Notes: a model not told the origin generated them from the sequence alone. Shown: positions 10,101-17,962, counted from the first letter of the stretch. The stretch: 34,933 bases of DNA from Polyangiaceae bacterium (GCA_025937835.1 JAICQO010000072.1:1-34933); one strand, 5' to 3'. Numbers and translations: made by a program.

Positions 10101-11336
10101 TTCGTTCTCGGGATCGGTGACGAATGCCTCGACCCAGGACTCGAGCGCGCGATCGGCGCGGCCGAGCTCCCGCGCGTAGAGCCGCGCCAGCGCGCGCCGC
10201 ACGCGGCCGCTCTCTTTGCCGGCGAGCACCTCGCACGACAGCTCCAGCCGCGCGGCGAGCAAATCGAACAGCCCGAGCCGGAAGCACACGCCGTCGAGAC
10301 CGTTCGGCTCGTTCGGCAGATCGTCGGGGTCGTCCGAAGCGATCACCGACAGCACGCTCGTCAGGTCGAGCTCGGCGTCGAGCCGCGCGTCGAAGGCCGC
10401 GCCGAGCGCGCGCACCCAGTCGCCGTCGCGGAGCGCTCCGCGCAGCCGCCGCAAATGTACGGCCTTTGCCGCGTGGCCCGCCCTCCGCGCGTGCTCGCGA
10501 CGCACCTCGTCCGCGGCGCCAGCGCGCCCCGCCTCGGTGAGCGACGCGGCCAGGCGCTCGGCGGCTTGCGCAGACTCCGGCGCGATCTCGAAGGCCCGGA
10601 ACAGAGCCTCGATCGCCGTCGCGCGATCGCCCTGCCGCGCGCGGCGCAGCGACGCCTCGAGGTAGTAGCCGGCAGCAGCTTCACGCGGCAGCACGTCCTC
10701 TGCCCAGGCGCCGAGCGCGCCGAGCAACTCCGCGGGCGTCGGATCGTCGGGCGCGAGCAGCAACGCACGCTCGAGCGCCTCGCGCGCGCCGCGCGCCTCA
10801 CCGGCGCGGCACAGCAGCGTGCCGATGCGCAGCCAGCACGCGCCCGCGTCGGGTCCGCTCTGTGAAGCAGCCAGCGGTTCGAGCGTCGAGGCCGCAAGCG
10901 CTGGCTCGCCGAGCAGCGAGAACCAGCTGGCTAGATCTTCGCGCAGCACCGGATCTTCGGCGAGCGAGAGCGCGCGGCGCGCGAGCCGTATCGCCTCGTC
11001 GAGCTCCGTCCCGCGCGCCGCGAGCGCCCGCGCCAGGCTGGTCGATGCGGTGCGCTCCGCGTCGGTGTCGTGGATGCGCGCTGCGACGCGCGCTCGGGCG
11101 GACAGCGACGTGAGCTCGGCGCGAGGCCCGGACTGCCGCGCGATCGGCTCGACCAGGCCGTAGCGCTCGAGGGTCAACGAAGCCACGGAGCGAGGTCCGT
11201 CCGCGGCGCCCATCCACTCCGGAGGCGGAAGCGTTCGCGGCGGTGCACTGGCGGCGCGAAGTGACCCAGTCGAGTCAGGCCGACTGTTTTCAGTCCCTCT
11301 GAGTGCCGGTGATTCGGAGGGCTCGCTCGGATCCAT
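4170..11336 (-). CDS. Giant TPR-repeat protein (2388 residues)
   Basis: Built almost entirely of tandem helix-pair repeats of TPR type. Segments such as ALERALLLAPDDPTPAELL, YVLERLPKEEAALSLA and RWEEVLALDPSDANAIAGV recur roughly every 34-40 residues from about residue 100 to 1950. A Pro/Ser-rich linker (about 1950-2030) leads to a C-terminal globular part (about 2030-2388). That part includes PELAFHLGAMLLGTLPQFV, near residue 2232, which has the look of a degenerate M48-type helix without the HExxH zinc motif. I chose ATG 11336 because upstream codons are antisense to the PEGA gene. No signal peptide or membrane segment is visible, so it is probably a cytoplasmic scaffold. It heads a set with two lipoprotein genes. 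Such proteins are frequent in myxobacteria, but the partners cannot be read from sequence. Confidence 0.85.
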   Translation of the reverse strand: MDPSEPSESPALRGTENSRPDSTGSLRAASAPPRTLPPPEWMGAADGPRSVASLTLERYGLVEPIARQSGPRAELTSLSARARVAARIHDTDAERTASTSLARALAARGTELDEAIRLARRALSLAEDPVLREDLASWFSLLGEPALAASTLEPLAASQSGPDAGACWLRIGTLLCRAGEARGAREALERALLLAPDDPTPAELLGALGAWAEDVLPREAAAGYYLEASLRRARQGDRATAIEALFRAFEIAPESAQAAERLAASLTEAGRAGAADEVRREHARRAGHAAKAVHLRRLRGALRDGDWVRALGAAFDARLDAELDLTSVLSVIASDDPDDLPNEPNGLDGVCFRLGLFDLLAARLELSCEVLAGKESGRVRRALARLYARELGRADRALESWVEAFVTDPENEEAHEALVRYAAAARDPLPLVEALVRVLLDKPGFAGRAQLLRELSTLAAERIDDPKLAVYVLERLPKEEAALSLAALTERVRERDQRLAGLRAELAELVGSERAPVLERIVELLGASPDDADARLAALSELTELVPGDFRHQKAVERLLVQKGRHAELAEFYERLARLSTSPLERARHKLQKADMLRKAGALEAAVAELRPLLDDGAAYAPALSRLVFLAAERGDELLRARALSKLAHGLGAVSRAALLAIAAESLLAQGELEAAREASEQAVAADPTSARALAVRAEVGAESRDAWGARAMERALAVIAPRAELCAALSDAYERLGEPILALAFSQRRVALRPGDARAASERLERARRAGDGGSLADAIAFLLSQAMPVAELAVPVGRALMALAPQQPMRASALARRALDVIGPRALDLRLSVLAVAEMTGEAGLGITALERWLGSGATGSTRAEVLLDLSRRRRAAIDADGAARCLMRAMNEGAWGTTVLAELDTALPAQSSDGRIALHAARAEALASLSESDQRGTARAFRELGAAYWDLASDPLSAFAAWERALALDPLHGVECYASDVLSFGGADAALHRLEDLAGRRSDPAEAARILVVSATLALELDRPKQAFEHSARSLELDPTRTDVLGVIERAAGDDQLEALERVYARLADATSGRYGERATHYRAARQMERRRALSLALAHAVRAFELVPSEGVAFVTMARIGERVGEMAEVVSAIERAADRTSSAELRAAWLQKAALLAGSSEQGLLQRVDILLRALSVRPESSTLSGLNRALGELLARAPGEREVLQLRVERATEALLARVEGAEGARLAIQCAELLTTRFGAVQLGLTALEHARRCDPGSPEFAHLLPLSSRLAPEAGSWLEARREDLGDRSSGAGAALLELAAELALGRNDEGLHARFLAFAARRDPENAELVARAERAARELDDPELIEIVLDAVPPAERAKTLVELSERAETVLEAVDYLDRALEVDGLSPALDREIRDRLVSLFRRGRLHDRLLLAIEQELDRLGPDHDQRPLLVAECAHLLAERGDFVRAVRVIEREIPNAPRSRELFENLAAISRASNQLEPLAGALAALIELSRGTPEELGLLRELAELFQEAGDRSAALMRWEEVLALDPSDANAIAGVEREAERRGDYERLAELLARRAALARSPEDVRAIRLRRATVLEQRLGRAEDARSELEELLGATGDSLSALRMLADLQQRLGAPLAAAPLWLRASRSARDPEETADLVRRSCEAFLQGGDAESARSALTSIETWAHNEAILELAVEIERRRDDPLALATALEHVAGLSSLPPPRRVSLWIESARASLAGGADEAALRRAQSATRLDPQSATAQLLSLSLEYRRNGRILPGEAETTVAVLRRLGEKLPPEQLELRAYLLAEALEHSAGPEAARAELERAEAALGRRPLLALGLAERLSDQGGSAPALDAYDQALAGDLTSLVNPAEVAFRAAKLARALGDFERASRYLELLAKDPVVREKARQLSVDVLAERARSSGLHRAQSFDPLRGRYSQRPTDPSIAGERIVVDYVPSVNPPALDPLPRTSFQPEPEHFSIPVEAAGSLPAGRYSVRPSAERLVPAIERRTSTEPPALLRDSHEAALYEGLLAGDYGAGRELLERLERNPDRARDFLLVCRRFALLHPGDRFALERLYQATLREGNAVHAEAITHTLSVLEGAAERVRPPPLSDIEDNPDTVRTLILRDLGSRALDAFALVWEGAEHVFRRDASTYGVTGLERVPQGSPTPLAKAYAAASRALGLSRTPLFQRRSAGSITVSLALLSPPAIVVSGDVRSETPELAFHLGAMLLGTLPQFVLLFGSSEAQARAVLAGLRFAFGPPQGGSNSGGIPSLAEILWESIPARLQRQLRELCDEPRALEYDGAIHLAGSATRRAGLFVCGDLGVALREVCIDEQIPVERLGSPDSLAELARSNSSIRSLLQMAVSLEYAETRWRVVRSSRL

Positions 11337-11576
11337 GACAACTGCGGGCCACCGACACCGGCGCCCGCGCGGGTCTCCACTATAGAGGGCTGTCGGGGCG
11401 CTTGCCCATGGGCCTCGGGCAAGAACTCGGAGGCCCGTGTTGCGAGATTTCGAGGCGGCGCTGGCGGTGGAGGTGGCTATTTGGCGGAGCGTGTGCGGAC
11501 AGCCTTGTCGGCAGCAACGGGGTACGACTAGCCTGCCAGCCCAGGTTCCCGAGGGGACCCAGACGGAGACCGCTGG
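11337..11576. promoter_or_regulatory. Divergent intergenic region
   Basis: A 240-base gap between the divergently transcribed giant TPR gene (minus) and the PEGA-protein gene (plus). It must hold promoters for both, but I found no convincing -35/-10 pair on either strand. The only clear signal is GGAG seven to eight bases before the ATG at 11577. Confidence 0.4.
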
Positions 11577-12779
11577 ATGCTCGACCGCAACTTCCCCACA
11601 TTGTCGCGATTCACCGCGCTCGGCTTGATCGCAGGGCTCACCTTCACCACCGTGGCCAGCGCTCAGGCCCCCGCACCACCGGCTCCGCCCGCGAAGCCCG
11701 CGCCCGCCCCGGCGGCTCCGCCCGCGGCGAACCCCGCCCCCGCGCAAACTGCGCCGGCACCGGCAGCAACTCCGGCAGCGCCCGCAACCGCCACGCCGAA
11801 GCCGGCAGCGCCCGCGGCCAAGCCCGGCGCGCCCGCGGGCGTCGCACCCGCCGTCAAGGAACCCACCAAGCGCGACCGCGATGCGGCACGCAAAGCCTTC
11901 GCCGACGGCGAGAAGGCCTTCGCGAAGGCCGACTACGTCGCCGCCCACGCCGCCTTCGAAAAAGCCAACACGCTCGTCCCCTCGCCGCAAGCCGAGTACT
12001 GGCTGGCGAAGACGATCGATCTCCAGAACCAGACGCCCGAAGCGATCGCCGCCTACGAGCGGTTCCTCGCCAACCCGGAGGCAGCGAACGCCGGTGAAGA
12101 CAAGCTGGCCGAGGCCAAGCTGCGGCTCGAGCAGTTGCAGCTCAGCCAGGTCGCGGTGATCGAGCTCACCACCATTCCCGCGAACACCGAGGTCACGGTC
12201 GACGGCGTCGCTCAGCCGAACGCCACGCCGCTGGTGTTGAAGCTCACGCCCGGCCCCCACAAAATCACGCTTTCGGCAGCCGGCTACGAGCCGAAAGAGC
12301 TCGACGTCGAGGCCAGGGCCGGCACCAAGCAGGCGGAGACCATCGAGCTTTCGCTGATCCCGCCGCCTCCGCCTCCGCCGCCTCCGCCACCCCCGGCGCC
12401 GGCTCCTGCCCCGCCGCCTCCGGCCGAGCGCAGCCTGGTCCCCGCGTATGTCACGCTCGGCATCGCCGGCGCCGGCGCGGTCGTGGGCACCATCTTCGGT
12501 CTCAAGGCGTTGAGCTCGAAGAACGATTTCGACGACAACCCCACGCGCGACGCCGCCGACGACACCGAGCGCAACGCGCTGATCGCCGACATGGCCTTCG
12601 GCGTCGCGATCACGCTCGGCGTGACCGGCATCGTCTTGCTCACGACCGACGAGGGCCCGCCCGCCGATACCGCCGCCAAGGTCGAACACCCGAAGCTCAA
12701 GCGCAGCCGCGCCAAGCTCGAGGTGCTCCCCTATGCGTCGCCGACGAGCGGTGGCGCCGCCGCGAAGCTGACGTTCTAG
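11577..12779 (+). CDS. PEGA-domain protein with TPR-like region, exported
   Basis: A 400-residue exported protein. The signal peptide ends at about Ala29 (VASA|Q) and is followed by an Ala/Pro-rich low-complexity linker (30-95). A TPR-like helical region covers about 100-185 (ARKAFADGEKAFAKADYVAAHAAFEKA, given here as a span, not a family hit). A PEGA domain lies at about 195-260, with the hallmark pattern ...PANTEVTVDG...TPLVLKLTPGPHKITLSAAGYE. A polyproline stretch follows (about 261-285), then two hydrophobic segments (about 290-312 and 341-362). This architecture is common in Myxococcota envelope proteins, where PEGA domains are thought to bind surface or cell-wall material. ATG 11577 has GGAG upstream. 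It is the only gene in its unit, followed by a long non-coding stretch. The exact function is unknown. Confidence 0.88.
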   Translation: MLDRNFPTLSRFTALGLIAGLTFTTVASAQAPAPPAPPAKPAPAPAAPPAANPAPAQTAPAPAATPAAPATATPKPAAPAAKPGAPAGVAPAVKEPTKRDRDAARKAFADGEKAFAKADYVAAHAAFEKANTLVPSPQAEYWLAKTIDLQNQTPEAIAAYERFLANPEAANAGEDKLAEAKLRLEQLQLSQVAVIELTTIPANTEVTVDGVAQPNATPLVLKLTPGPHKITLSAAGYEPKELDVEARAGTKQAETIELSLIPPPPPPPPPPPPAPAPAPPPPAERSLVPAYVTLGIAGAGAVVGTIFGLKALSSKNDFDDNPTRDAADDTERNALIADMAFGVAITLGVTGIVLLTTDEGPPADTAAKVEHPKLKRSRAKLEVLPYASPTSGGAAAKLTF

Positions 12780-12805
12780 CGCTGTCAGCTCTCAGGATCT
12801 GGTTG

Positions 12806-12831
12806 GGCGCGCTCGTGGGGACGGGCGCGCC
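12806..12831 (+). terminator. Possible weak terminator hairpin
   Basis: GGCGCGC (12806-12812) pairs with GCGCGCC (12825-12831) around a 12-base loop, 27 bases past the stop of the PEGA gene. It is followed by a moderately T-rich stretch (TTCGCGTCGTTTCGTGTTCT) rather than a clean T-run, so intrinsic termination is only possible. Confidence 0.3.
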
Positions 12832-12914
12832 TTCGCGTCGTTTCGTGTTCTAGGTGACGCGGGCGACAGTGCACGGATCTGCAGCCGCGCCTCGCGCGCG
12901 CGGTCGTGCCCGGC

Positions 12915-12942
12915 TTGACAGCTTGAAGTGAAACACTAGACT
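12915..12942 (+). promoter_or_regulatory. Sigma-70-like promoter
   Basis: A perfect -35 TTGACA (12915-12920), a 16-base spacer and -10 TAGACT (12937-12942, 4 of 6 consensus positions). A transcript would start near 12949 and run into the structured region and on towards the universal stress protein gene. It is the best housekeeping-type promoter match I see in the window. Confidence 0.55.
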
Positions 12943-12948
12943 GGCTCG

Positions 12949-13413
12949 CACTATGGTTGGTTGATCGAGTCGCGCGCGCCGTCGTTCGCAGGGAAATTTA
13001 GCCCTGGCGGGCGTCGTCGCGACCGCAACGACTCCTGACCTACCTCACGACTCGACCCGCGATCCCGCCGGTCGAGTCGATCGCGTTTGGGCGATACCAC
13101 GACGCCCCGCTGCACTGACCGCGACCGAGGCATTCGCCCCGCCGCGTGTGGACGCGAGCGCATACGGGTCCCACTGTCAGTCGAAGCGAGCCAAGAACGC
13201 TCGGGGCGTCGAGCGGGCAGTCACGCCGACATCCGCGTGGAAGCGTGAAGCGTCGGCCGTCGGTCATGTTCGCGCTGCAACCTGCCCGCCGTGACCGACG
13301 GCAGCGGGCGACAGGGGTCTGTCGCTCACGGGGAATATTCTTGGTGACCTTGGTCTTGGGGATCGGCGCCCGAAAATCGGCTGATCCCGATTGGCAACCG
13401 CAGGAGGAGAATC
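12949..13413 (+). ncRNA. Candidate structured RNA or long 5' leader
   Basis: Downstream of the promoter, GTCGTT (12981-12986) plus GC (12988-12989) pairs with GC plus AACGAC (13025-13032), enclosing hairpin CAGGG/CCCTG (12989-12993/13002-13006; C12989 is shared by both pairings). CGACTCGACC (13048-13057) pairs perfectly with GGTCGAGTCG (13070-13079). The segment TCGAGTCG at 12965-12972 could compete for the same strand, giving two mutually exclusive folds. GCCGTCGGTCA (13256-13266) pairs perfectly with TGACCGACGGC (13292-13302). GCGACA/TGTCGC (13308-13313/13320-13325) adds another stem. Boundaries are guesses, and I recognise no known family (not 6S, tmRNA, RNase P or SRP RNA by motif). Confidence 0.35.
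13402..13407 (+). promoter_or_regulatory. Strong Shine-Dalgarno sequence
   Basis: AGGAGG sits six bases before ATG 13414. It is the strongest ribosome-binding site in the window and fixes the start of the universal stress protein. Confidence 0.85.
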
Positions 13414-14379
13414 ATGCACGCCTGGAAACATGTGTTCGTTCACGTCGACCCGCGGCCTCACGCACCGGCCGCGCTCAGCAAAGCCATCGCCGTGGCCGAG
13501 GCCTTCGGTGGACGCGTCACCGCGTTCGACTCGGTCTCAGCCGCCGAGGCCTTGCCCTGGTTCTCCTCGGCGCAGACGCGCGTCGCGGCCGATCACGTGC
13601 TCGACCTCGCAGTGCAAGCGCGCACGCAGGAGCTCCGCGAGGAGCTCGCTCGGCTCGAGCAGCGCGTGCCGGTCCAGGCGAGCGTGGCGAAGGGCGTGCC
13701 CGCCGACGCGCTGCTCCGTCACGCGCAGCTCCAGGCAGCCGATCTGATCGTCAAGGCGGTCTCCGCAGAGGATTTCGGAGAGGGCAAGGGCGCGGGAGCG
13801 GCGACGCAGCGCTTACTTCGCGAGGCTCTGGTGCCGATCTGGCTGTGCTCGCCGCGCCGCAGGCGCGCGAACCGCGTGCTCACCGCCGTCAACTTTGCGA
13901 CCGCCGAGCGCGCGAGCGCAGGTGTGCTGCGCGCGGGCGCGCGCGTGGCCTCGCTCCACGACGCGGAGCTTCACGTCTTGTGCGTCGACCGCCAAGCAAG
14001 CCGTCACTTCTACGAGCTCGAGGCGCGGCCACCTCCGAGTGAGCTCGAGCAGGGCGACGACGTGGTCGCCGGCTCGCTGAGCCTCGCGAACGCGAGCCGC
14101 CGCGGGCACGCGACCACCACTGCGCGCGCCATCGCGCTCGAGACCATCGAGAAGGCCGTGCTCGATCTGGAGCCCGACATCCTGGTCACGAGCCGCGACG
14201 CCGAAGCGCTGAGCGGCCTGCCCGGCTCGCACCTCGTGGAGCGCCTCTTCTGCCGGGTAGAGTGCTCCATGCTGCTGCTGCCCCCCGCTCGAGGCGTGCA
14301 GGAATTCAGACGAGAACCGCGTAGATTCTGGGCTCCCGCGCCTCCGGCAGAACACTACGCCTCCGCCGCGGGGGCGTGA
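13414..14379 (+). CDS. Tandem universal stress protein (UspA family, UspE-like)
   Basis: A 321-residue cytoplasmic protein made of two Usp domains. The first (about 1-145) starts with the beta-strand WKHVFVHVDP and ends with an edge strand LVPIWLC. The second (about 150-290) starts with NRVLTAVNFA and ends with the typical LPGSHLVERLFCRVECSMLLLPP, where Gly-Ser-x-x-x-E-R-L-F precedes the final strand. The classical ATP-binding G-x2-G-x9-G-S/T pattern is only partly kept, so nucleotide binding is uncertain. Usp proteins take part in survival under stress and starvation. The gene stands alone between a long structured leader and a strong hairpin (14381-14439), suggesting dedicated control and high expression. 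Confidence 0.85.
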   Translation: MHAWKHVFVHVDPRPHAPAALSKAIAVAEAFGGRVTAFDSVSAAEALPWFSSAQTRVAADHVLDLAVQARTQELREELARLEQRVPVQASVAKGVPADALLRHAQLQAADLIVKAVSAEDFGEGKGAGAATQRLLREALVPIWLCSPRRRRANRVLTAVNFATAERASAGVLRAGARVASLHDAELHVLCVDRQASRHFYELEARPPPSELEQGDDVVAGSLSLANASRRGHATTTARAIALETIEKAVLDLEPDILVTSRDAEALSGLPGSHLVERLFCRVECSMLLLPPARGVQEFRREPRRFWAPAPPAEHYASAAGA

Positions 14380-14380
14380 G

Positions 14381-14439
14381 GCGCCTCCGCGCGCTGTCCG
14401 TGGTCGCCGCGCCGGGCACGGACAGCGCCGGCGAGGCGC
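14381..14439 (+). terminator. Long 3' hairpin after the universal stress gene
   Basis: GCGCTGTCCGTG (14391-14402) pairs perfectly with CACGGACAGCGC (14417-14428). An outer stem GCGCCTC (14381-14387) with GAGGCGC (14433-14439) extends it across a 3/4-base internal loop. It begins one base after the stop codon. There is no T-run, so it is either a GC-rich terminator without a U-tract or a 3' stabilising structure. Confidence 0.5.
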
Positions 14440-14564
14440 GGCTGCAGACCCGTCGCTCGGGCCCCAGAAGGCAGCCTCACGGGTGACGGGGCCGGGCTGC
14501 GCGCCCTTTCCAAGGTGCGCACCCCCACCCGGCCTCCCCTGCCCGGTTCCTGAGAGCCGCCGAA

Positions 14565-14591
14565 AATACTTGTATTCCAGGTACAGGTATT
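14565..14591 (+). promoter_or_regulatory. Palindromic operator candidate upstream of the Rrf2/NsrR regulator
   Basis: AATACTTGTA (14565-14574) and TACAGGTATT (14582-14591) form an inverted repeat with one mismatch around a 7-base centre. The element stands out as A+T-rich in very GC-rich DNA and lies 15 bases before the ATG of the Rrf2 gene. Its length and symmetry suit a dimeric winged-helix regulator, so autoregulation is likely. It may overlap the promoter itself. Confidence 0.55.
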
Positions 14592-14606
14592 ACAGACTGC
14601 CGTCGG

Positions 14607-15059
14607 ATGCAGCTTACGCTCTTCTCCGACTACTCGCTGCGGGTACTGCTTTACCTGACGGCGCATCGGGAGCGTGTGGTGCCGTTGCCGGAGATCAGCC
14701 GGGCTTACGGCGTCTCGCAGAACCATCTGATCAAGGTGATGCAGCTGCTGGTCGCGGAAGGGCTGATCGAGAGCGTGCGCGGTAGGAACGGCGGGGTGCG
14801 CCTTTCGCGCGAGCCCTCTGAAATCAATGTCGCCGCGGTCGTGCGGGCGACCGAGCCGCACCTCGACCTCGTCGAGTGCTTCAACCCCGAAACCAACCGC
14901 TGCCCGATCGAAGCAGCCTGCGGCCTGAAGGGCGCCTTGCTGAAAGCGCGCGCGGCGTTCCTGTCCGAGCTCGAGCGCTACACGCTGGCGGACTTCGCGC
15001 CGCGTGCCCCCGCGTTGATTCAACTATGGCGCGTCAACCTACAGGAGAGTTGCGCATGA
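14607..15059 (+). CDS. nsrR: Rrf2-family Fe-S transcription regulator, NsrR-like
   Basis: A 150-residue Rrf2 protein of normal family length. The N-terminus MQLTLFSDYSLRVLLYL and winged-helix region (SQNHLIKVMQLLVAEGLI, then VRGRNGGVRLS) match NsrR closely. The three Fe-S ligands appear as ECFNPETNRCPIEAACGL, a C-x8-C-x5-C spacing, followed by the LKGALLKA helix and YTLAD motif typical of NsrR. NsrR proteins sense nitric oxide by destruction of the cluster and repress detoxification genes. Whether this one senses NO or another signal (as RirA/IscR relatives do) cannot be told from sequence. Its stop overlaps the start of the CXXCH lipoprotein (ATGA), so the two are coupled, and an inverted repeat just upstream suggests self-regulation. 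Confidence 0.85.
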   Translation: MQLTLFSDYSLRVLLYLTAHRERVVPLPEISRAYGVSQNHLIKVMQLLVAEGLIESVRGRNGGVRLSREPSEINVAAVVRATEPHLDLVECFNPETNRCPIEAACGLKGALLKARAAFLSELERYTLADFAPRAPALIQLWRVNLQESCA

Positions 15060-15913
15060 ACCCCTGGCGCTTCGTGCTCGGAACCTGCACCGTGCTCAGC
15101 CTGGCTTGCTCCGCCGAGGACAGCGGCGCACCGGCTTCGAGCTCGGGCTCGGTCACTGGAGGCGAGCCCGGAGCAGCCGCGCCGAGCACCGGCGGAGCGG
15201 CGCCGAGCGTTGGCGGCGCTTCGAACAGCGGCGGTGTGGAGCCCGGCGCGGGCGCGCCCAGCGCTGGTTCGCCGTCGACGGCGCCGCCGCGGTCGCGCTG
15301 TGCAGCACCTGCTGGCCTCGGCGCTTACCCCGGCACGATCGACGAGGCGGTGAGCTGGCTCAACGCGCTGCCGAAGCCGACGACCGCTGCTTGTTTCCTC
15401 GAGAGCTTGCCGCGCCCGCTCTCGCTCGTCGCCACGAACAGCCAGTTCAGCGCGCAGCCGGCTTTTTCGAGCGCGAGCCCGCGCGTCTTCATCGAGCTCG
15501 GGCGGCTCTGGGTGTCCGCCGTGATCGACGGTGAAGCCAGCTACCTGCTCGAGTTCGGCTACCGCCCGCCCGACTCCGAGCTCAACTCGATCAAGGGCGA
15601 GCTCAAGCTGCCGCTCGACGCCGCCATTCCGGCGAGCGCGCCCTACGAGCAGGTCCGCTACGGCTCCGGCACCACCTGCGGCTTCTGCCACCGCGCCGAA
15701 GAGGCCGTCACCGGCGTCCCGTTCGACGCGTTCGTCTCGGCGGCGCTCAAGCCGCGACCCGAGACGTACGTCAGCGTGGCCTCGATCCGAGCCGAGCACG
15801 AGCGCTGCGATTGGACCGTGAACGCGCACCGCTGCGAGATGCTCTCGGCCGTCTTCGATGGTGGCGAAGTGCTCGAGAGCACGTTCCCGAGCGAGATGCC
15901 GACGTTCTTTTGA
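15056..15913 (+). CDS. Lipoprotein with a single CXXCH haem-binding motif
   Basis: A 285-residue predicted lipoprotein starting at ATG 15056, with AGGAG upstream. The signal ends in LSLAC (Cys18) and is followed by a Gly/Ser/Ala-rich linker (about 25-85). The mature domain includes CGFCH at residues 208-212, the signature for covalent haem c attachment. No second CXXCH is present. Met residues that could be distal ligands lie near the C-terminus. Other cysteines (CAAPAG region, ERCDW, HRCEM) may form disulfides, and a metal- or disulfide-based role for the CXXC pair cannot be excluded. The open frame extends upstream over the regulator gene, but the lipobox and the 4-base ATGA overlap decide this start. 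Coupling to an NsrR-like regulator suggests an NO- or redox-related periplasmic role. That is inference. Confidence 0.75.
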   Translation: MNPWRFVLGTCTVLSLACSAEDSGAPASSSGSVTGGEPGAAAPSTGGAAPSVGGASNSGGVEPGAGAPSAGSPSTAPPRSRCAAPAGLGAYPGTIDEAVSWLNALPKPTTAACFLESLPRPLSLVATNSQFSAQPAFSSASPRVFIELGRLWVSAVIDGEASYLLEFGYRPPDSELNSIKGELKLPLDAAIPASAPYEQVRYGSGTTCGFCHRAEEAVTGVPFDAFVSAALKPRPETYVSVASIRAEHERCDWTVNAHRCEMLSAVFDGGEVLESTFPSEMPTFF

Positions 15914-15991
15914 GAGCCGCTCGACGAACCGCGTGAAATGACGCGCGTCGCCCCGTTGCGGGCGCGGCAGGGGTTCGCCTAAAAAGGACGA

Positions 15992-16629
15992 ATGAGTGGT
16001 GTTGCGCGTTTCGTGGCTGTCGTCGTCCTCGCAGTCTCGGGCATCAGCGCGTGCGGCAGCGAGCCGCCGCCGCCGCCCACCACGCCGGCTGCCGCCCCGG
16101 TTTGCCCGGACGGTAGTCGCTGTGCCGGCGCGGTCGTCGCGCCGTGTCCGGCGGGTCATTACTGCGCGGGCGGCCAACCACCCGTGACCTGCAGCGCGGG
16201 GACTTACTGCCCCGAAGGCTCGGCCGCGCCCGCAGCCTGCCCGGCAGGCCATTTTTGCGGCGCGGGCGCGAAGGAGCCGTCACCCTGCGTGGCGCGCTAC
16301 TTCTGTCCGGAAAAGTCCGAGAGGCCCACGCTGTGCCCCGCCGGCTCGCTGTGCTCGAAGGCCCAGCTCAGCGCGCCCGAAGAGTGCCCGCGCGGCTCGT
16401 TCTGCCCCGGCGGTTCGAGCGCGGCGCAGGAGTGCGTCGAAGGCAACTACTGTCCCGCGGGCGCTAGCGCACCGGTGCCCTGCGCGCCCGGCACCTACTG
16501 CCCCGTGGGCGCGGCAGAGGCGCTGCCCTGCCCGGCCGGCAACTTCTGCCCCGACGGCCTCAAGCCCCGCGACTGTCCGTGCTGCCCCGAGCGAAGCGCG
16601 CAGGCGCTCGATTGTCCCAAAAAGAAGCG

Positions 16630-16633
<4 letters not shown>
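15992..16633 (+). CDS. Cys-rich repeat lipoprotein (ephrin-receptor/GCC2-GCC3-like repeats)
   Basis: A 213-residue predicted lipoprotein. The signal sequence ends with lipobox ISAC (Cys21), with AAGGA shortly before ATG 15992. The mature part is an array of about nine repeats of roughly 16 residues with the pattern P-A-G-x-Y/F-C-x-x-G-x-x-x-P-x-x-C (for example [16 protein letters not shown]). It is preceded by a short Pro-rich spacer and ends with a CPCCPERS segment and a basic tail KKKR. This pattern is that of the Cys-rich repeats of eukaryotic ephrin-type receptors and protist surface proteins (GCC2/GCC3-like), known only sporadically in bacteria. It is probably a disulfide-rich, cell-surface rod. 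The stop codon shares CTAG with the convergent threonine synthase gene. The partner or ligand is unknown. Confidence 0.8.
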
Positions 16634-17955
<1,322 letters not shown>

Positions 17956-17962
17956 GGCGCGG

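Larger units (their letters stand above)
12780..13413 (+). other. Long intergenic region with promoter and nested inverted repeats
   Basis: No believable protein gene lies in these 634 bases; the open frames seen have poor codon use and no ribosome-binding sites. The region holds a weak hairpin just after the PEGA gene (12806-12831), a sigma-70-like promoter (12915-12942) and several inverted repeats downstream of it: 12981-13032 (nested), 13048-13079, 13256-13302 and 13308-13325. They are followed by a strong Shine-Dalgarno sequence for the universal stress protein. The layout fits either a non-coding RNA or a roughly 465-base structured leader of that gene. No known RNA family was recognised. 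Confidence 0.5.

Noticed and set aside
12361-12430. CCG/CCT-rich simple repeat
   Set aside because: It encodes the polyproline spacer of the PEGA protein and needs no separate explanation.
11337-12689. 451-codon upstream extension of the giant TPR reading frame
   Set aside because: It runs antisense through the PEGA-protein gene, is Gly/Arg-rich low-complexity, and has no homology-like features. It is a frame kept open by high GC.
12949-13413. Known housekeeping RNA (6S, tmRNA, RNase P, SRP RNA)
   Set aside because: I looked for their signature segments (for example the tmRNA T-arm end, the RNase P GAGGAAAGTCC core, the SRP apical loop) and found none.
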